Source of the DNA: Taxillus chinensis
Lineage: Eukaryota; Streptophyta; Magnoliopsida; Santalales; Loranthaceae
DNA: 64,000 nt
Assembly (NCBI GenBank): GCA_023512835.1
Contig: CM042091.1
Span: 48,995,284-49,059,283 of the forward strand
Reading direction: 5' to 3'
The stretch's first letter is position 1. Each line of letters starts with the position of its first letter. Shown in pieces: positions 1 through 10,479 of the stretch. Both the position numbers and the translations under genes were made by a program. The notes under the pieces were generated by a model that was not told the origin of the DNA, searched no databases, and was given only the letters and a program-made list of their open reading frames with translations.

Positions 1-406
1 TTAAAATGACATTTAGTTACAAAGGTTTCCCGTCCCTATGCTTGAAAATGGAGTTCTAAGGCATTTTGATTTAATCTTTGGAGACTCCTCAATTCTCAAG
101 TTTGAAAAAGAAGTCCCAAGACATTGGTCGCATTTAATGCACTTGGAAAAGGATTTTTTTTTTCAAATTTATCAATCCGATCTTGTATTAGTTTAATATA
201 TATATTCGGGAAAAGATATTGTGTGGATAGAGGCCTTAGATAATGCATTAGACAAAGCTCGGATTATGGTCAAATTGGCTTTATTTTGCTCTAAATTCTG
301 TTGGCTATCTTTTGAAATTATAATCACTCAAATGGATCATCCGCTTAGGAGAAAAGTGGGAAAAATGTATAGTGGTACATGGCAAAGTAAACATTCTGCC
401 CATAGT
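1..406. other. AT-rich spacer, nothing recognised
   Basis: No coding region, RNA gene or clear element end is visible here. The short open frame at 221-421 has no recognisable domain and runs into the tandem repeat that follows. Probably decayed retroelement sequence, but nothing proves it. Confidence 0.4.
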
Positions 407-770
407 TTCAAAAAATCATAATTAATTGCATACAAACCAGAATGGCCTCAAATCAATTGAAAATGATAGATAAAGACATTATCTAACCAACACAATTGAC
501 CTAGCTCGATTCTAGTAAGTGTTGAGAAAGTTATTAGCAAAACAAGGCACTGCGCATCGATTGTCCCACCCAAACTTAATTACTAACTTCAAAAAATCAT
601 AACTAATTATATAGAGACCCGAATAACCTCAAACCGGTTGAAAATTATATATAATGATGTTATATAACCAATTCAAGTGACTTTGTTAGATTCCGACAAG
701 TATTGAAAAAGTTATTAGCAAAATAATACGTTGCGCACCGGTTATCGAATCCAAATTGAATTCGAAACTT
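407..770. repeat. Two-copy direct repeat, 181-bp period
   Basis: A unit beginning TTCAAAAAATCATAA at 407 starts again at 588. Both copies share, in order, a CCTCAAA block, a TGAAAAT block, 'taaccaa', a 'gttattagcaaaa' block and a TGCGCA-containing end (TGCGCATCGATTG against TGCGCACCGGTTA). Divergence is considerable, so the duplication is old. Such blocks occur inside large plant LTR elements or as decayed satellites; no element boundary is visible to decide. Confidence 0.7.
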
Positions 771-1562
771 AATACTTTTGTCATAATCTTTTTATTTCTT
801 CTTAGAATCGAGTACAATCAAATGCATTATTCTCTTGAATTCCAGCCTCTCTCATTCAAGTGCTTGCCTTGGGGCATTTTAAGGTATTCTAGAATGGTCC
901 TTAGTCCTGTGGTCGTCTCACTAAGTACGATATATTGTAATCTAACCCGATCAAAATGGGGTTCAACACTACTTATCCAAGTGTCCATCAATGTTTCGAA
1001 TCTATCACGAATATCCATTCTAAGACCAAAAGGTCTGAAATTAGCCTCAAATGCTCAGTATAAGACTTTAAAGCCTGATAAGAAAGCAAGTCTCGGTCAA
1101 AGCTCACATGCTCGAAAATGACTCATGAAGTCACGGTGTAAGCAAAGATGCATTCCTTAAATACCTCAATAACTCTTTGAAATTCCCAGACACACACCGA
1201 GAGGGGGGTGAATCGGTGTATGTATCAATGTAATTTTAACCCTTTTTCTTTTCCCGTGATAATCTTTTCAAACTATACCAAATTCTGAGTTTGTATATCG
1301 AATAAAGAAAACAGCAAAGATAAAAACACACAACAATTATGTGGTTCACCCTACAATGTGTAGAGCTACGTCCACAAACGTGACCATGCTGACTAATCAC
1401 GGAATCTCCACTAGCAATTCTGAATAGCACATTGCTATCCAAGGTTCACCACCTTACAAGTTTTATGGTTCACTACCATTTGGGTTCACTACCCTTTTTC
1501 AACAATAACGATAATCACTAATAACCTCACTGGTTATGGTTTTACAACGATAATAATAAAAA
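771..1562. other. Retroelement-derived spacer, host site of the D1 LTR
   Basis: A short minus-strand open frame (827-1018) has no recognisable domain. Around 1195-1215 there is a GAGAGGGGGGTGAAT motif of the kind found in Ty1/copia (SIRE-type) LTRs, and a similar motif occurs near 7655. The sequence resumes after the inserted LTR at 3608, so 1190-1562 plus 3608 onward probably form one interrupted old copia LTR. Resemblance only; no intact ends seen. Confidence 0.35.
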
Positions 1563-3602
1563 TGTCACGCCCCGGTTTTCCAACCCGAGGAAACCGGAAT
1601 GTGACCCTCCCTTTATCCGGCTTTGGACAAAGGGGTAGAATACAACATACACTTCACATTTTGTTTTCGAAACCAAAATCACATAATTATTAAATTCAAA
1701 CCACATGCCTTTATTGTGTTTCAAACTTCATTACAATATCTCCCCTTGGGGTTACAATGCCTCAACAAAATTACATAACGCAAATAACATAAAACAAAGC
1801 CACAAAGAACTCTTCCACCTTGGTGTCCCCACCTAACGCCCGTAGGTTCCTGCAAGAAAACACACCATAGTGGGAGGGGTGAGCATCCACAGCTCGTAGG
1901 GGATCATGTCTCCCCAACCCATCCCATGCTCCTAGCATCTACATGCCATGTGTACAAGTGCGGTGTCGTGTTACAATAATTCCAACAGACAATAACAAAC
2001 CACGAGTAGTCACAATTATCCACCACACAAACCACAAGTGATTTAACCGCCTCTTCAGGCCAATGATTTAACCGCCTCTCAGGCATAGTTTCCCCTGATC
2101 GGTCTCATCGACATTAACTCGACCTCTCGGGCTCCACAGTCGATCTCACCGACATCAACTCAACCTCTCAGGCTCCACAGTACACAAGCATTGCCTCGGC
2201 CTCTCAGGCTTCTTAGGCTCCACAGACAACAACAAACATTTAACATATATCTCGGTTATTCAGGCATAACAACAAACACTTAACATGCATGTCCACCCTG
2301 GTATAACATCAAACACCTAGCATTCATATCCTCACAGACATTACATCAAACACCATTCAGGCATAACCACACTGGCATAACATCAATCGCATAACATGCA
2401 TGGCCTCACAGGCATAATATCAAACACTTAGTTCACACGACCAATCGGGCATAAAATCAAACACCTGGCATGCGAGTCTCACAGGTATCTTACCCTAACG
2501 CTTAACATGCATACATTCACAAACCCACAAACCCAGCCACATAGGCATATTATCAAACACCTACTAGGCATATTCACACGGACATATTCACACAGGCATT
2601 TTATCGAACACTTAATATGCACTCACCATCCAACACCAAGAAAACATCAAAAACCGCCATTGAAGGCCAACATTCATATAGGAGGTCACACCTATATGAA
2701 TTTACATATAAATAGTATAACAATAACAACGAAGCTCTATAAATCCTCTACACAGGGCCCAACCCCGGAACGGATCAGGTGAGACAGAACCCCTACCTTA
2801 AAGCGGATCTTCCTTGCTCCCGCGCTAAACTCCATCCCGCCCACGCAAGATGCTCCGGGAAACAACCAGCAACTCCCCTTCCTTCTCTCTCTCTAGCTCT
2901 CTCTCTTTCTACGACGGCCTGCAAGAAGACGAAGAGAACCCTAAACCTAAAACAGAGGGCTTCTCCTCCTTATATAGACAACATAACATCAAAACGATGT
3001 AGTTTTGATTAAGTGAATCCCAAGCATCAAAACGACGTAGCTTTTGATGGAACAAGTTATGACCTTCCCCCATCCATACATACCAAAATATCCACAATTC
3101 CAACATACCCCTTTGGGAAAAGATGTTTAGAATAACAAAACTAAGGTAACCATGCAAAAACATGTCCGCACGCCAATTTGAACGCCAATTCCCCAATTGG
3201 CGTGCAACTCCAAAAGCACTCAAACTTCACCCCAAGCCTCCTTGCATCTTGTAGAGGCCTGAGAAGCAAAAATATGCTTGCACGTGAAATGGGTGAATTC
3301 ACGTGCAGCTCTAAATGCTCTGAAATTTCTGTGGTAGATAGAGGACCTCATTCTAAGCAACTTTTTGTTCTTGCACGCCAATTGTTTGAGGCCATCTACT
3401 ATATCAAAAGTGAGCTCCAAAATCTGCCAAAACAGCTTAAAACCGCATGTATATGCATAACATCTTCGTAGGGCATAAATGTACGTTATCACTTGTCACA
3501 TGCACCTCCCAAAAGTCCCCTCTTGGGCTCATCTCTTACCTCAAACTTGTGCACCAACATCCAAGGTGTTTGTGGTTAACTTCTTACACATGGGTCATTA
3601 CA
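1563..3602 (-). mobile_element. Solo LTR, family D (copy D1)
   Basis: In minus orientation the element begins TGTAATGACCC (3602 leftward) and ends GGGGCGTGACA (at 1563), the TG...CA ends of an LTR. It is flanked on both sides by AAAAA (1558-1562 and 3603-3607), consistent with a 5-bp target duplication, though the A-rich context weakens this one. It shares terminal blocks and a repeated CCTGAGAGGCT-like motif with the copies ending at 6368 and 9812. A TATA box and a leader lie inside on the minus strand. No gag or pol adjoins either end, so this is a single LTR left by LTR-LTR recombination. Confidence 0.85.
2970..2976 (-). promoter_or_regulatory. TATA box of the D1 LTR
   Basis: On the minus strand TATATAAGG lies just upstream of a GA-rich leader that reads away from the presumed U3, where an LTR promoter would be expected. 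Predicted from motif and position only. Confidence 0.5.
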
Positions 3603-3607
3603 AAAAA

Positions 3608-4109
3608 TGGATACAAAGAGAATAGTACCAACCTACACAGATGAGTTTCTACACTATTCTCTCGATCGAGTACATCAACGAACCGGTTCACGATCTTCTC
3701 TTTGATGTCACAATCCAACAAGCTCGTAAAGATGGATTCTGTATACACCAAGAGCTACTCCTCTATCTCCTCTAATCTTCTCTTCCTCTAAAGTTCTCTC
3801 TTCTCCCTCACACACTACACAGCCGCCACAACCCCTGGTTTCCTAATCCAAAAACCCTACATCTTCCTTCATTAAACTCGGCCCTTGGATTAGCCAAACA
3901 TAGGATTAGCTATTAGATTAGCCACTCAAATAAGATGTTAACCTAATTTCGTGACCAAGCCTCAACCATTGATCTCTTTCTTTACTTTATCTTAGCCATT
4001 GGATTAATCTCATTTAGGTGAAATAGTCTTTGCCATTGGATCAAGCTCACCAAAGTCGACAAATCTCGCCTATTCATCCGGTGAACTCGATCTACATATC
4101 CTGATGTTG
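3608..4109. other. AT-rich retroelement relic
   Basis: Continuation of the interrupted repeat left of D1. Short imperfect repetitions of 'gccattggat' occur at about 3890-4040. No coding potential. Confidence 0.3.
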
Positions 4110-4770
4110 GTATTTTGACCGTAACTCCATCTATAGTGCTCAAATTCACTTGAGGTCAAAAGTAAAGTTGTAGATATTGAAGTCCTCTATCTATTGGTAA
4201 AATATGGTGAATTTTGGAGCTAAAAATTTTACACATCCCCATGATTATATTTGCACTTCTCATGTGAGTAGATTGTCCATAACTTCTTCCACGGTGCTCG
4301 GATTCACTTGTGGTCAAAAGCAAAGTTGTAGATATTGAAGCCCTTTATCTACTGGTAAACTTTGGTGCCATTTGGAGCTCAAAATAGCTGCACGACTAGG
4401 TGTCTTGTCAACCGTTTAGATGTATATGGCCCATAACTTTATGTACAAAGCTCAAAATGACTCGAAGTCAAAAGCAAACATGTAGACCTTGAAGTTATCT
4501 ATACATGGGTAAAATTTGGTACAAATTGGAGATCAAAAAGTCTGCGTGGTCCTATGATTATATGTGCATGGTTGGAGAAACCGTCACCGTTCACATTTAT
4601 ATGGACCATAACTTTTTGTAAAAAAACTCAAAACGACTTGAGGTCAAAAGAGAACTTGTAGATCTTGAAGTCTACTATCCATGGGTAAAATTTGGTACCA
4701 TTTGGAGCTCAAAATCTCTGGATTACTTCACAATTATATGTGCATGGCTGGATAAATTGTCGGCCGTGTG
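4110..4770. repeat. Degenerate tandem repeat, period about 155-175 bp, four units
   Basis: Units begin near 4120, 4276, 4434 and 4609. Each carries the same ordered blocks: 'cataactt', a 'gaggtcaaaag' block, 'ttgtagatcttgaagtc', a 'ggtaaaatttggt' block and 'atttggagctcaaaa'. Units differ by many substitutions and small indels, so the array is old. Similar arrays occur inside large plant retrotransposons. No open frame spans it. Confidence 0.75.
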
Positions 4771-5430
4771 AGATAAAATCTTCTTCTCTAGACCTCCTCT
4801 TTCATATGGTGCAATTTGGTCTTGAATGGATGTCTAACTCTATCTTCATTTAAGGTTGACGATAAGAATTTGGGCTGACAGTAATGTGGTTGACAACAAT
4901 GATAACACAATCAGCAATGCCAACTCTCAACAACTCACATTGGGAATAACACACTTACACGTGGATTGCTCAAATTAGTCGACCACGATCTTCATTGTAA
5001 TGTTGGAATCACACGAAGCAAACTTAATACACTATGCATTTTCAACATCCCCAAGTCAAGCAATGCATCATTCCAAGGAGAGACATTCAATATGCAGTCC
5101 AATGATTAAGAACAAGTCTCATTTAATTGAGACTCTCTGATCTAAGGCGGACACATTATTCCAAGGCCATGATTAATTTTTGGTCTGCTGTGGCCAATAG
5201 GGTGTTCTTGGTGGTGTTGACACAATTGGTCGCAACCGACGTTTGGTCGGTCGCGACTGAAAGAGAGTGTGTGTAGCTTGGGTAAATCGGTTACGACCAG
5301 CTTTTAGTCGGTCATGACTTACGAGAGAGCGTGAGATGCAGGAGGTCTTCCGGTATAATTGATCACGAGTGGTTAAGGGTCCAATCGCAACTAGTTAAGT
5401 CTCTGGGGTGGCCGGTGTTTGGTTCACCGT
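4771..5430. other. Spacer without genes
   Basis: Between 5219 and 5400 a short motif around GGTCGCGAC / GGTTACGACC recurs in both orientations (small imperfect palindromes), typical of some retroelement U3 regions. No coding region or clear boundary is seen. Confidence 0.3.
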
Positions 5431-5436
5431 GGACAA

Positions 5437-6368
5437 TGGGGAGTCTTGGGTTCCACCACGGCTAGAAAAGGGCCCTCCACGGCCGATCCTATGTATTTCG
5501 CCCGTTTGCTCCATTTTGAGTTTCGTTTGTCCTGGGTCTAGTCCTAAGGGATACTTGCTACGCCTGAGTGGCCTTGGGCCCTTGAGTGCGTGTTTTAGGA
5601 CTAAGAGTCTACAAGTTTAGTATATTTGGGTTTGACTTTATGCCTTGTGTTGCTAAGAATATGCAAGAGACGTGATGTGTTTAACTTTGATCCTGCATGA
5701 GATGTTATGGTTAGGTTGGACTATATATGCCATGATTATGTTGATATAGTATTGTTTGATATGGTGCTTATGTATTTGCTGATGTGAGCCTATGAGGCTA
5801 GTTGTTAAGCATGTGAGGGTTCTATTGTGGAGCCTAAGAGACATGGTTTGGAGGCCTGGGAGGCTACATTGGAGCCTAGAAGGCTATTGGGTGATTAAAT
5901 TGTTTGTTATATGTGACATTACACGAGCACATGCCCACACCTTGCATATAAAATATGAGTTAGGATGGATTGGAGAGACATGATCCCTACTGAGCTGTAA
6001 TTGCTCACCCCTTTTGTTGTATTTGTCTTTGTTTATTTTATATACCTACAAAAGTTAGAAAGTTCACCTAAGGTGGAGACCCTATGCATTTTATTATTTT
6101 TTTGTTTAAACATTAAGGTTGTAATAACATGTTGTAAACCCCGAGGGAAAAGGATTTATGTATATGTTGTTGTAGTTTGATATGAGATTTCCATTTATGT
6201 TTACCACATGGGTTTATATGATTTGTATGTTGTATGATAAGCGAGATAGGGATGGTATCTATGTTATGGTTTCTCTCTAAGTTTTTACACCAACATCTTG
6301 TTTCTTCAGGTGCGAGATATGGGGATTCATTAACCGTTTTCCTCGGGTTGGAAATCCAGGGCATGACA
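5437..6368 (+). mobile_element. Partial or divergent family-D LTR (copy D2)
   Basis: The right end ...GGCATGACA at 6368 and the preceding blocks ('acattacacgagcacatgcc', 'gagacatgatccctac', 'attgctcacccc', 'atggggattcattaaccg') match the 3' part of the 7907-9812 LTR in plus orientation. The left end is uncertain. GACAA occurs at 5432-5436 just before a TG and again at 6369-6373 after the CA end, giving a possible 932-bp unit. But the sequence at 5437 does not match the 5' end of the family, so this duplication may be chance and the copy may be 5'-truncated. Confidence 0.5.
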
Positions 6369-6459
6369 GACAACATTATTGATGACTACTTCATACATAT
6401 ACATGGAGCAAAATTATATTGAACAAGTATTACAAGCCAAATATTGTAAGTATTACTCA

Positions 6460-7080
6460 TATTTCTAAAAGGGTTAAAACCTTCACGAGATAACCCAAGT
6501 CCGATATTCCAAGGATCCTGAAGAAAAATCTTTAAGTCATTTATCAAATTCTTTCCATGTAGGTAAATCTGTTAGGTTCCTTTAAATGCCATCATCTGTC
6601 TACTATCGTGCTTAGACCATTTGAGAGGTTGCTTTTGAAGCCAAATAATATTTATAATCATTTTTTAGAGGAAACCATCGACATACCTTTGCTACCTTTT
6701 GTTTCTCATTGTCTTCCTAAATCCACCTAGATCCACCACAAGCAAAGTATACCTCATCATTTCCCGTATCTTCCTAGTAGAACATGCAATTATTTGGGCA
6801 AACATGAATTTTTTCATATCCAAGACATGAATCTTTGATAAAAGTTTTTCCTTCATAATAATTTTTAGGCAATTTAGCATCCTCCGCAAGTAAAAGTTTG
6901 AGAAAATCTAACAATATCCATTGAGTTATTTAAGCATTTCAAATGATTCAAACGAACAATTGCCTCTAGTTTGCATCCTTTAGACGCATTTGTAAATCTC
7001 CCACTATCTTGATGAATTTATTATTTTCTTCATTTAACTCGCCTACTAGTTGTTCAATTTGTATAACTCCAACCGCTTGG
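6460..7080 (-). pseudogene. CACTA (En/Spm) TNP2 transposase remnant
   Basis: The minus strand reads, with stops and frame changes, through blocks of the plant TNP2-type CACTA transposase: a VRLNHLKCLNN segment near 6930, LPKNYYEGKTFIKD near 6850, the Cys-rich YEKIHVCPNNCMFY near 6800, NDEVYFACGGSRW near 6730, a CRWFPLK block near 6670, LPTWKEFD near 6560 and an LGLSREGFNPF end near 6475. TNP2 proteins catalyse cut-and-paste transposition of CACTA elements. This copy has in-frame stops (for example directly after CMFY and after SRWI) and keeps only part of the protein. No CACTA ends were found, and an LTR lies immediately downstream at 6368. Identification rests on remembered family motifs. 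Confidence 0.8.
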
Positions 7081-7274
7081 TACACTGTGTAATATTAAAT
7101 CCAAACCACCTTGATCCTCAAAATAATCATATATATTCCAATTTTTATTAGTTATCGCTTTATAAAAAAAATTCTCCACAATAAAGCTAGTCATTATAAC
7201 CTGGACTAAAACCATATACCATTACATGATAAAATATCTCAACTGTACTCAATACATATGAGTTTACGCACTTT

Positions 7275-7580
7275 ACACATGGGAAAGCTAGCATGTGTAA
7301 TTTTGCCTCAACCCGCTTTGCCTCGCCCTAACTCGATCGGGGTTTGACCTGCCCCAACAAGACATCTAGCCGAGCCCGAGACATACCTGACCCATCCTGA
7401 CCTAAAGAGCCGAGCTCGACTCGGTATTTTGTTACATTTTTAAATAAGTTTAAGTTATAAACTTTGTCCTAAGCCAACCCGAACTACCCAAACCACCAGG
7501 GTAGGTCAACTTCAGGTCAGAACTATACATGTACAGGTTGTGCTATATCTAGTCTTGACCTGACCCATTGCCATCCCTAC
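7275..7580. mobile_element. Possible hAT-like short element
   Basis: GC-rich, CCCG-rich ends lie in AT-rich surroundings, with a right end reading TAGGGATGGCAATGGGTCAGG on the minus strand, the usual style of plant non-autonomous hAT ends. The left end (near 7278) is a poor match, and flanking 8-mers are similar but not identical, so boundaries and class are uncertain. Confidence 0.3.
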
Positions 7581-7639
7581 AAGATAGCATCTCACTAACA
7601 TGTGTGTGTTTGAAGCAAATTTTAAAAAGTCATTATTGG

Positions 7640-7901
7640 TACCGGAGAGCCTAGAGGGGGATGAATAAGCTCTTTGAAAACTCTTTTTCACTCTTGGCAC
7701 AACACTTAATCTAGTTAAGAGAATGAATTAATGCGGAAGACAACCAGGATAGTAGAAGTATTTTGTATTATTATCAAAAGATAATTACAACAAAATGAGT
7801 AGCGAGATAAAGCCGTATACACAAGCTTGGATCTACCGAAAGAATATCTCTCGTTGGTTTACAATAACACTCTTTTACAATTATGCACAAGCTAGCCAAA
7901 A
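7640..7901. mobile_element. Copia-type LTR relic, left part
   Basis: The GAGGGGGATGAATAAGC motif near 7655 resembles the conserved region of SIRE/Maximus-type copia LTRs. The sequence is interrupted at 7907 by LTR D3 and resumes at 9818. No LTR ends are visible, so extent and orientation are uncertain. Confidence 0.4.
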
Positions 7902-7906
7902 GCTCT

Positions 7907-9515
7907 TGTAATGACCCGTGTTTGGGGTTCTAGCAGATTAACTATGTGATTTAACGCACATCGAGTGATGTGAATATCGATCGACGATGTATGCATCGAA
8001 TAGAGAATTTTGACTTTGAGTAGGCCCGATTTAGAGTCGAGCTCCGAAAGGGTAGTTTTGAGATTTTTGTGGTGTGATCAGGTGTCTTTGTATTCAACGT
8101 CTTACTTAGAAAAACAAATCTCGGTATAGTGAAGTACTCGTCAAATAGAGCGTTTTGTGATAATTAAGCTTGATTTGGAGTCGGGACCCTGTGAAGGTAA
8201 TTTTGATATTTTAATAAATTAAATGTGGAAAAGTATAAATAGGGCAATGAAAACCCAAATCCCTAAATGTCATATGGGCTTACCTTTCCCAATCCGTGGA
8301 ATTGAAAGTATGAACCCTAGAGTTTGAGAAACTTGATTTATGTTGTTTTGATATGAATTGATGTTGTTTGGTAGCCTAAAATGGCTAAGATGTGTTACAA
8401 AGCCATTTGTGGGGTAAATTAGTGCTTAAAAATGAAGATTTAAAGGGTATAATTGGGTTTCGGGATTAAATCGGGAAGAACCGTGATTGATCCATTGATC
8501 GGAGAAGCTGTTCGAGGCTAACCAAGCGAGCTTCGAGTAAAGCTTCGAGCGAGTGTCGAGCAGAGCATCGAGCAGAGCCTTGAGCATGTTGCTCAAGCTT
8601 AGAGTGTCGAGCAACGTTGAGCAAAGCTTTGAGCAAGGTGTCTCGAGTAGTTAGATAGTGTAGTTGTCAATGTATGTTGATAGGGTGCCTGGACTTATTT
8701 ACATTGTAACCATTAAGTAAGTATTATACTTAAGTTACAATGTAAATAACAAAATACCCCCGATTTGGATTCAAAGAAAAATACTAGAAAATCAAATTCC
8801 GACTCCTTCAAAATTTAAAAATTGGGAATTAGTGCAAAATCCCAGAAAATTCAGTTTTGGTCCAAGGTGACCGTTTGCGCACCTAGGTTAAACCTCTCGG
8901 AAAATTTTCCAAAAATTAGATTATCTTAGTTATGATATGGGGAGCCAATGCCCTGGGACTTTTTATTTCAAGAAAACAACTTCTACAAAAATTCTCTCTC
9001 TTGGTCAAGACCTAAGGATAGAGTTGTGAACTCAAGTGGTCATGTGGGCTTGCGAGGCTATCTTGGTAAGCCTGGGAGGCTACTGTTGAGGGCATGGCAA
9101 GTGAGAATTGTTCATAGCCTGAGAGGCTACTATGCCTGAAAGGTAATACTGTGCCTAAGAGACACTATTGTGTTAGAGGGGGTAGTCTTGTGTCTTGAGA
9201 GGCAATGTTTAGGATTACGTGGGAGGTTTTCTTTGATTTTAATGTGTGTACATGATTGAGGTGGTGATGTATATATAGCATTACACGAGCACATGCCTAC
9301 ACTAGTTTATAAGTTGGGATGGGTTGGGGAGACATGATCCCTACCGAGCGTGTGGTTGCTCACCCCTCCTATTGTGTTTGTTTTTGTTTGTTTCGGTGCT
9401 TACAGGAGCTAGGAGGTTTACTAAAAGTGAAGACCTTGTGTGCATCTTTATTTGTTTTGTAAACTATGATGTAACCCCATAGGTGAAAGAACATGTATGT
9501 ATGTATGTATGTATG

Positions 9516-9549
<34 letters not shown>

Positions 9550-9812
9550 TGTATGTATGTATGTATGTATGTATGTATGTATGTATGTATGTATGTATGT
9601 ATGTATGTATGTATGTATGTATATGTGTGTATGTGTGTGTGTGTGTTTGTCTTGTGCTTTGAAATGAGATTTCGTATATTTGTGATATGGTTTAGGGACG
9701 GCACCCGTCTATGGTCCCTTTCTCGGTGTTCTCACCAACCCCTTGTCCCTTCGGGTGCAGGCATGGGGATTCACTAACCGGTTTACGTGGGTCAAAAATC
9801 CGAGGCGTGACA
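7907..9812 (+). mobile_element. Solo LTR, family D (copy D3)
   Basis: Begins TGTAATGACCC at 7907 and ends GAGGCGTGACA at 9812, flanked by a perfect 5-bp duplication GCTCT (7902-7906 and 9813-9817). No primer-binding site or coding region adjoins it, so it is a solo LTR. Internal features: repeated 'gcctgagaggctac' blocks at about 9050-9190, an ATGT microsatellite, and a 3' half homologous to D1 and D2. Its U3 around 8760-8960 is homologous to the reverse strand of the last 250 bp of this window. Confidence 0.92.
9492..9648. repeat. (ATGT)n microsatellite
   Basis: A nearly pure ATGT tetranucleotide run of roughly 35 units, interrupted once near 9518 and grading into TG repeats. It lies inside the D3 LTR at the place where D2 has only a short 'tatgtatatgttgttg' stretch. 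Long open frames on both strands here are repeat artefacts. Confidence 0.97.
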
Positions 9813-9817
9813 GCTCT

Positions 9818-10150
9818 ATTAAGCACACACAATGCACTCTCTAAAAACATACATGTACGGATATACAAGGCTCTATATTAATATGTATCCCTTGGAGACA
9901 ATCTTGGAACCGAACATCTTGGATCTTGTGATTCATTAATGATCTTCTCGGAAAGTCCTCTGTTTTAATGCTACGAGATATGGAGCTCAAGGTATTGGAA
10001 ATAAAAATGAATTAAATCCATTTTGTATAGTTCCAATTTCATTGAAGATTGTTCCATGCATCCGTGTGATCTACATGTAAGATAACTTAAATGTCTTAAA
10101 CGGAACTTTTCTTACATCGGGACACGACGAGCTAATGAGTTTGAATGCGC
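9818..10150. mobile_element. Copia-type LTR relic, right part
   Basis: Resumes the repeat interrupted by D3, with 'attaagcacacacaatgc' joining directly onto the sequence left of 7902. No coding region. Assigned by continuity only. Confidence 0.35.
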
Positions 10151-10179
10151 TACGGTGATAAGGTAAGTAGTTGGAGGAA

Positions 10180-10475
10180 TATTATCTTACTTCGTCGCAA
10201 GGTTCCTTATACCGTGTTAATGAAGTGCTTGGATCCTTACTCCATGTCAATGGTTGCTTACTCGATGTCGGTTTAGTACTCAAATCCTTATTTCTTTGCA
10301 AGGTTCCTTACTCCGCGTTAGCAAAGTGCTTGGATGTCTTATTCCGCATCAAGGCTCCTTATTCCGTGTTAGCGCTTCTTTACTCCATGTAAGTGCAAAG
10401 TTCGGATTTCTTACTCCGTGTAAATACGAAGCTCAGATTCCTCACTCCGTCTCGGTGTTTTCTTACGTCGTGTCT
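10180..10475. repeat. Degenerate minisatellite with TTACTCCGTGTTA core
   Basis: A 'tcctTACTCCGTGTTA' core recurs about ten times with irregular spacing of roughly 25-60 bp, alternating with 'aagtgcttgga' and 'caaggttcctta' blocks. Open frames across it are by-products of the repeat. Confidence 0.75.
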
Positions 10476-10479
10476 TGTG

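Noticed and set aside
827..1018. Minus-strand 63-codon open frame
   Set aside because: Looks more protein-like than its neighbours but has no recognisable motif and no supporting context.
5432..6373. GACAA pair as proof of a complete 932-bp LTR
   Set aside because: The left end does not match the family 5' end, and a 5-bp match next to a TG is likely by chance over this distance.
7275..7588. 8-bp duplication around the short hAT-like fragment
   Set aside because: Flanking 8-mers differ at more than one position and the left end fits poorly.
9369..9777. Open frames with repeated Thr-Tyr-Ile-His or Met-Tyr-Val-Cys
   Set aside because: Both strands translate the ATGT microsatellite; not genes.
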